The notes beneath the pieces are model-generated. The model ran no database searches and was not told the origin of the DNA. It was given only the letters and a program-made list of their open reading frames with translations. Positions 60,464-64,000 of a stretch of 64,000 bases of DNA are shown one piece after another (positions within the stretch are counted from its first letter, which is position 1; each line of letters begins with the position of its first letter). Source of the stretch: Emticicia sp. CRIBPO (lineage in GTDB: Bacteria > Bacteroidota > Bacteroidia > Cytophagales > Spirosomataceae). Made by a program: the position numbers and the translations under genes. The stretch lies in the NCBI RefSeq assembly GCF_009905725.1, contig NZ_JAAAKV010000001.1:124001-188000 (forward strand). The letters run 5' to 3'.

Positions 60464-61795
60464 ATGTCTGAAAAAAAAGTAAAACCCTCTTATGTGCCTT
60501 TAGCCATTCTGGCGGCTGTTACAGTTGTGGCACTTTTTATGCCGGGAATTCCTACGGTAATTCAAACAGAAGGGATCAACAGTGGTGACACTGCCTGGAT
60601 GTTGGTAGCTTCTGCTCTTGTATTGATCATGACTCCGGGCCTTGCCTATTTTTACGGAGGAATGGTTAACGCCAAAAACGTTATCTCAACCATGCTTCAA
60701 AGTTTCATCGCCATGGGTGTGATCTCTGTAGTTTGGGTAACAGTTGGCTACAGTATAGCTTTCGGTGAAAGCGTCGGAGGCTTCTTCGGTAACCCTACAA
60801 CACACTTTATGTTTAAAGGTGTTCTGGAAGCCGCTCCATGGGGAACTATCCCTGCAGTTGTTTTTGCATTCTTTCAATTAAAATTCGCCGTGATCACTCC
60901 TGCTCTTGTAACAGGTTCAATGGCTGAAAGAATCAACTTCAAGTCTTATGTAGTTTTCATGATCCTTTTCAGTATATTCATTTATGCTCCTCTGGCTCAC
61001 ATGACCTGGGCTTCTGAAGGCTTCCTTTTCAAAATGGGTGTGTTAGACTTTGCGGGTGGAACTGTGGTTCACATGTCTGCGGGTTGGGCTGCTCTTGCTG
61101 CTGCCATCTATCTGAAAAGACGTCGCTCTCATGAGTCAGGTAGCTTCCTTCCTCCTGCCAACATCCCTTACGTACTTCTTGGTACAGGTTTACTTTGGTT
61201 CGGATGGTTCGGATTCAACGCCGGTTCTGCTCTTTCTGCCGGTGCTCTGGCTGCTTCTGCTTTCGCTACTACCAACACTGCTGCAGGTGCTGCAGGTTTG
61301 GCCTGGGTGTTGTTTGACGCTGCCCGTGGCAAGAAAGTTTCAGCTCTTGGTTTCTGTATCGGGGTAGTTGTTGGTCTTGTTGCCATCACTCCTGCTGCAG
61401 GTTTCGTTTCGATCCCTCACTCTATCGTTATCGGTGTGGTTGCTTCTCTGATCTCTAACTATTTAGCTCATTACAGAACAAAAACTGCCCTTGATGATAC
61501 TTTAGATGTATTCCCTTGCCACGGTGTAGGCGGAATGGTCGGAATGGTTTTAACAGGTGTATTTGCTTCATCAGCTATAAACTCAGCAGTGGCTGAACAA
61601 GGTTTGTTTTTCGGAGAAACTTCATTGTTCCTGAAACACCTTCTTGCTCTTGTTCTTGTTTCTGCATTTGCCTTTATTATGTCGTTCGTAGTACTTAAAA
61701 TCACTGACATCATCGTTCCTCTTCGTGTATCTGAAGAAGATGAGGCCCTTGGTCTTGATGTTAGTCAGCACGACGAAGCATTATTGGAAGCATAA
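60464..61795 (+). CDS. amt: ammonium transporter AmtB
   Basis: 443 residues with eleven to twelve membrane helices. The Amt family core is complete: VLIMTPGLAYFYGGMVNAKNVIS early on, DFAGGTVVHMSAGWAALA in the middle and DVFPCHGVGGMVGMVLTG near the end; the twin-His pore residues are in the VVHMS and FPCHGVGG segments. It moves ammonium across the inner membrane. No GlnK/PII gene is adjacent, which is unusual, since amtB and glnK are often paired. Co-transcription with the porin is likely. Confidence 0.95.
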   Translation: MSEKKVKPSYVPLAILAAVTVVALFMPGIPTVIQTEGINSGDTAWMLVASALVLIMTPGLAYFYGGMVNAKNVISTMLQSFIAMGVISVVWVTVGYSIAFGESVGGFFGNPTTHFMFKGVLEAAPWGTIPAVVFAFFQLKFAVITPALVTGSMAERINFKSYVVFMILFSIFIYAPLAHMTWASEGFLFKMGVLDFAGGTVVHMSAGWAALAAAIYLKRRRSHESGSFLPPANIPYVLLGTGLLWFGWFGFNAGSALSAGALAASAFATTNTAAGAAGLAWVLFDAARGKKVSALGFCIGVVVGLVAITPAAGFVSIPHSIVIGVVASLISNYLAHYRTKTALDDTLDVFPCHGVGGMVGMVLTGVFASSAINSAVAEQGLFFGETSLFLKHLLALVLVSAFAFIMSFVVLKITDIIVPLRVSEEDEALGLDVSQHDEALLEA

Positions 61796-61808
61796 GAATA
61801 TTTGCACT

Positions 61809-61835
61809 TCAAAATCACAATTAATTGTGGTTTTG
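61809..61835 (+). terminator. first terminator after amt
   Basis: CAAAATCACA / TGTGGTTTTG with one wobble pair and an ATTAAT loop, T-rich afterwards. Confidence 0.65.
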
Positions 61836-61852
61836 TTGTACTCCATAAAGCA

Positions 61853-61883
61853 AAATACCCGCCTTTTAGGTGGGTATTTTCTA
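61853..61883 (+). terminator. second terminator after amt
   Basis: AAAATACCCGCC / GGTGGGTATTTT with one G-T pair and a short TTTTA loop. Makes a tandem with the hairpin at 61809. Confidence 0.7.
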
Positions 61884-62316
61884 TTTAGGGCGATTGCTTA
61901 TTTACACTCAGTTAACAGGCCGGAATAAAAAAACTCACAAATATTACATCCCTCCGGGATGCCGGATCATCGCAAAGGTTACCTTCTTTACAGATATTTT
62001 GTCCCTCCGGAACATCAAAAACAGCTGGAATAAGCCCCCTGAAATCGTTAATTATTACTTCTTATATGACATAACTATCCCTGACACTGGCTGTGTTACT
62101 TCTTACCCGGGTTATCTGATATGAGTACTCACTCCAATGATTTGTTACAAAGCTTGTTTTTAAACTGCAGCCAGAACAATTATCTGTCACGGCCACAGAT
62201 TATTCCGTACGGTCTGAACAACTGGCATTTACAATGAAGGATTGTACAGTGATGTTGAAATAATCTATAATAACAACGACCGTTTTTTTCATCACTCCCG
62301 AAGAATTGCCACTCAT
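61884..62316. repeat. gene-free stretch with two degenerate short-repeat hairpins
   Basis: No convincing gene. It holds CATCCCTCCGGGATG at 61947-61961, a palindromic 6-bp stem around a 3-base loop, and a decayed version, TTTTGTCCCTCCGGAACAT, at about 61996-62014. Similar CATCCC...GGGATG words occur between genes in other Bacteroidota genomes, where they belong to dispersed repeats. Reading frames here give no recognisable protein. Confidence 0.45.
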
Positions 62317-62630
62317 GTCGGTAGTTCCCTCACTCGTGTTGACATGTTCCCCATTCGGGTCGGTAGTTTCCTCACTCTGGTTAGTATGTTCTCCACTCGG
62401 GTCGGTAGTTTCCTAACTCTGGTTAGCATATTCTTCACTCTGGGCGGTAGTTCCCTCACTCATGTTGACATGTTCTCCACTCGGGTCGGTAGTTTCCTCA
62501 CTCTGGTTAGTATATTCTCCACTCGGGTCGGTAGTTTCCTCAGTCTGGTTAGCATATTCTTCACTCGGGGCGGTAGTTTCCTTACTCGTGCTGGCATGTT
62601 CTTCTGTCGGGTCGGTAGTTTCTTTCGTGC
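62317..62630. repeat. 42-bp tandem repeat with 126-bp higher-order unit
   Basis: Seven full 42-bp units plus a partial eighth begin at 62317, 62359, 62401, 62443, 62485, 62527, 62569 and 62611. Each starts G(T/G)CGGTAGTT. Units 1, 4 and 7 share the TGTTGACATG or TGCTGGCATG variant, 2 and 5 share TTAGTAT, and 3 and 6 share TTAGCATATTCTTC, so the array repeats every three units (126 bp). Because 42 is a multiple of three, long frames stay open on both strands; the minus strand would read as a 14-residue Thr/Ser/Glu/Pro-rich repeat but has one in-frame stop caused by a base change in unit 3. Confidence 0.85.
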
Positions 62631-63080
62631 GGGCGGGATAATCAGAATTCCGGATGGTGGTCATGAGCGGGGGGATAACCCAGCTTAAGCCACTGAGTGA
62701 ACTTCCAGGCCTACAGACAGTCATTCTGCAGATAGGCCCGGCGGTACATATCTGCAGGATAACATTAAGCCTTCAGATCTGAAGAATATCACAAACGGTG
62801 TTTGCCTGCCAAACGGGCCGGATCGGCAGAATCAACAAAAGCACTTATCTGATGAACGAACTGAAGAGATTAATAAAATAGCCTACAGACGTCCTGCCCG
62901 GTAGATAGGCAGGGCCGTGCGTCTGCAAGAAATCAGGTCATTTTAAAAACCGCCGACCAGCGTATCATTATCAACAGAAACCCCTTTAACATTTCACTAA
63001 CAAGTCGTTAACCGGGCATTAACAGCTGTGCGGTTTTCTTCCTTTTAAGTTTGTCATCATAAACAAAACACTTTAAAAAG
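62631..63080. other. gene-free stretch with two related hairpins and a palindrome
   Basis: No reading frame of interest. Hairpin A has GGCCTA (62708) with TAGGCC (62733). Hairpin B has CAGACG (62886) with CGTCTG (62920) and an inner CCTGCC/GGCAGG. Both begin with the same ten bases, GCCTACAGAC, at 62709 and 62881. CTTCAGATCTGAAG at 62771-62784 is a perfect 14-bp palindrome. The last 140 bases are the upstream region of the thioredoxin-like gene. Confidence 0.5.
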
Positions 63081-63953
63081 ATGACAAAACTACTACTCTC
63101 ACTTTGCTTATTGGCCGGATTTCAGGCTTTTGCACAGCCCAATCTGGAGGTTACTTCCAAAGACGGAAGCAAGAAATTACTGGGCCAGATCACCCGCGAT
63201 GCCCTGCTGAAAACCCCTTACAGCGAATGGTTTCAGAAGGAATACGACGCGTACAGCGTTCAGAAAATTATGGTTCCGGCCCAAAAACTCAGCAAGACCG
63301 AGATCATCATTTTTATGGGCACCTGGTGTGGCGATACCCGCCGGGAGGTTCCGCGATTCCTGAAAATCCTGGACAGCCTGAGATTTCCGCCTGAAAACCT
63401 CAGGATCATTTGCCTGGACAATTCAGAAGGAAATTACAAACAAAGCCCGCAGCATGAAGAAGCCGGACTGGGTATCCACCGCGTACCTACGATCATCGTC
63501 AGGGAAAACAAACAGGAAACGGGAAGAATTACAGAATCGCCGGTGGTCAGCCTGGAACAGGACCTGCTTAATATATTGAACAGGAATAAACTGAAAAGCC
63601 ATTACACGATACCTACGGCGATATTCAGGTGGATAGAATCGGATCAGGCGTCACACCTCGAAAAGAATCTTAATGAATTGTCGGGAGAATGGAAAAGCCA
63701 GGTGAGCAGTTCGGCAGAATTAAATACGCTGGGCTATGTACTGAAGGCGAAAGGCCTTAAAAAAGAAGCGATACTGGTTTTCAGGCTCAACACCTTGATT
63801 TATCCGGGTGTTGCCAATACCTATGATTCACTGGGAGAAGCCTACAAAGAGGACATGAACCCCGAACTGGCGGCCAGAAACTACATGAAAGTACTTGAAT
63901 TAAAACCCAATGACCAGAACGCCCTGGAGAAATTAAAAGAACTTGAAAAGTAA
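63081..63953 (+). CDS. secreted thioredoxin-like protein with single active-site Cys and TPR tail
   Basis: 290 residues with signal peptide MTKLLLSLCLLAGFQAFAQ. Residues about 60-170 are a thioredoxin fold with FMGTWCGDTRREVPRF: the first active-site Cys is present but the second is replaced (CGDT), so normal dithiol exchange is not possible. HRVPTIIV supplies the cis-Pro. Residues about 190-290 are helical with tetratricopeptide-like pairs (ANTYDSLGEAYKEDMNPELAARNYMKVLELKPND). It is exported and may act as a redox-linked binding or isomerase-like protein. Gene complete. Confidence 0.85.
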   Translation: MTKLLLSLCLLAGFQAFAQPNLEVTSKDGSKKLLGQITRDALLKTPYSEWFQKEYDAYSVQKIMVPAQKLSKTEIIIFMGTWCGDTRREVPRFLKILDSLRFPPENLRIICLDNSEGNYKQSPQHEEAGLGIHRVPTIIVRENKQETGRITESPVVSLEQDLLNILNRNKLKSHYTIPTAIFRWIESDQASHLEKNLNELSGEWKSQVSSSAELNTLGYVLKAKGLKKEAILVFRLNTLIYPGVANTYDSLGEAYKEDMNPELAARNYMKVLELKPNDQNALEKLKELEK

Positions 63954-64000
63954 CCTGATCAATGGCTCAATTCGTAAGTTGGGCCATTTACTTCTGCTTC

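Noticed and set aside
61870-62124. 84-codon frame after amt.
   Set aside because: It crosses a terminator and the degenerate repeat words, with no start context or similarity to a known family.
62317-62630. CRISPR-like array.
   Set aside because: The units are contiguous with no unique spacers, and no cas genes are near.
62242-62724. Open reading frames on both strands across the 42-bp repeats (plus 62242-62688, minus 62413-62724).
   Set aside because: Frames stay open because 42 is divisible by three. No signal, start context or recognisable domain supports either, and the minus one has an internal stop in the repeat.
1-64000. tRNA, rRNA, insertion sequences, phage genes.
   Set aside because: No cloverleaf, rRNA-like block, transposase or phage structural gene was recognised on either strand.

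Overview
The window is a stretch of ordinary chromosome from a member of the Bacteroidota, most likely a Cytophagales-type free-living bacterium; the genus cannot be fixed from sequence alone. The evidence is the typical gene set (TonB-dependent receptor with carboxypeptidase-like N-terminal domain, DUF2723 O-mannosyltransferase-like protein, GH109 enzyme, DUF1080 protein, FucP-like transporter, TROVE of secreted proteins ending signal peptides in AQ), the near absence of Shine-Dalgarno sites, and several TAnnTTTG boxes, the -7 element of the Bacteroidota primary sigma factor. Genes are densely packed on both strands, with long-stem terminators between many convergent pairs. No tRNA, rRNA, CRISPR array, insertion sequence or phage gene was found.

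Layout. 1-4.8 kb: 3' part of a FAD oxidoreductase, then an ECF42-type sigma factor with its YCII/DGPF partner, an acetyltransferase and a secreted protein. 4.9-6.7 kb: grpE-dnaJ. 6.75-12.9 kb: a surface-polysaccharide cluster (GT2, GT-C-like membrane protein, two GT4 enzymes, O-antigen ligase/polymerase-like protein). 13.1-19.2 kb: lipoprotein plus TonB receptor, and a large DUF2723 protein. 19.3-28.3 kb: housekeeping and accessory enzymes (deoxynucleoside kinase, TrhO, SurE, GH3-like adenylating enzyme, NUDIX, CDF transporter coupled to a cytochrome c/leucine-rich-repeat membrane protein, FolE with a PTPS). 28.5-35.4 kb: GH109 enzyme and sugar transporter, thiolase, secreted cyclic-nucleotide phosphodiesterase, membrane acetyltransferase. 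35.4-45.2 kb: two glycosyltransferase-like proteins, leuS, secreted GDPD and M20 hydrolases, Sua5, OmpA lipoprotein. 45.2-49.4 kb: DUF1080 protein coupled to a four-repeat periplasmic protein, a KEKE-linked fusion protein, thioredoxin. 49.4-55.6 kb: a six-gene one-strand operon of amide-bond chemistry. 55.6-58.8 kb: second esterase, L,D-transpeptidase, LuxC-type reductase and ferredoxin. 59.3-61.8 kb: porin and AmtB. 61.8-63.1 kb: 1.3 kb without a convincing gene, containing a 42-bp tandem repeat with 126-bp higher-order structure. 63.1 kb to the end: thioredoxin-like TPR protein.

The most interesting system is the 49.4-55.6 kb operon: esterase, ATP-grasp ligase, YbdK/GCS2 carboxylate-amine ligase, class I glutamine amidotransferase, second ATP-grasp-like protein and class III aminotransferase, with gaps of 1 to 40 bp. 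Together these can make, amidate and trim a small peptide-like metabolite whose identity cannot be read from the sequence. Other points worth a second look are the CDF metal site with substituted ligands and a Cys-rich tail, the PTPS with a biopterin-type motif next to folE, the four-repeat protein, the KEKE fusion and the minisatellite region.
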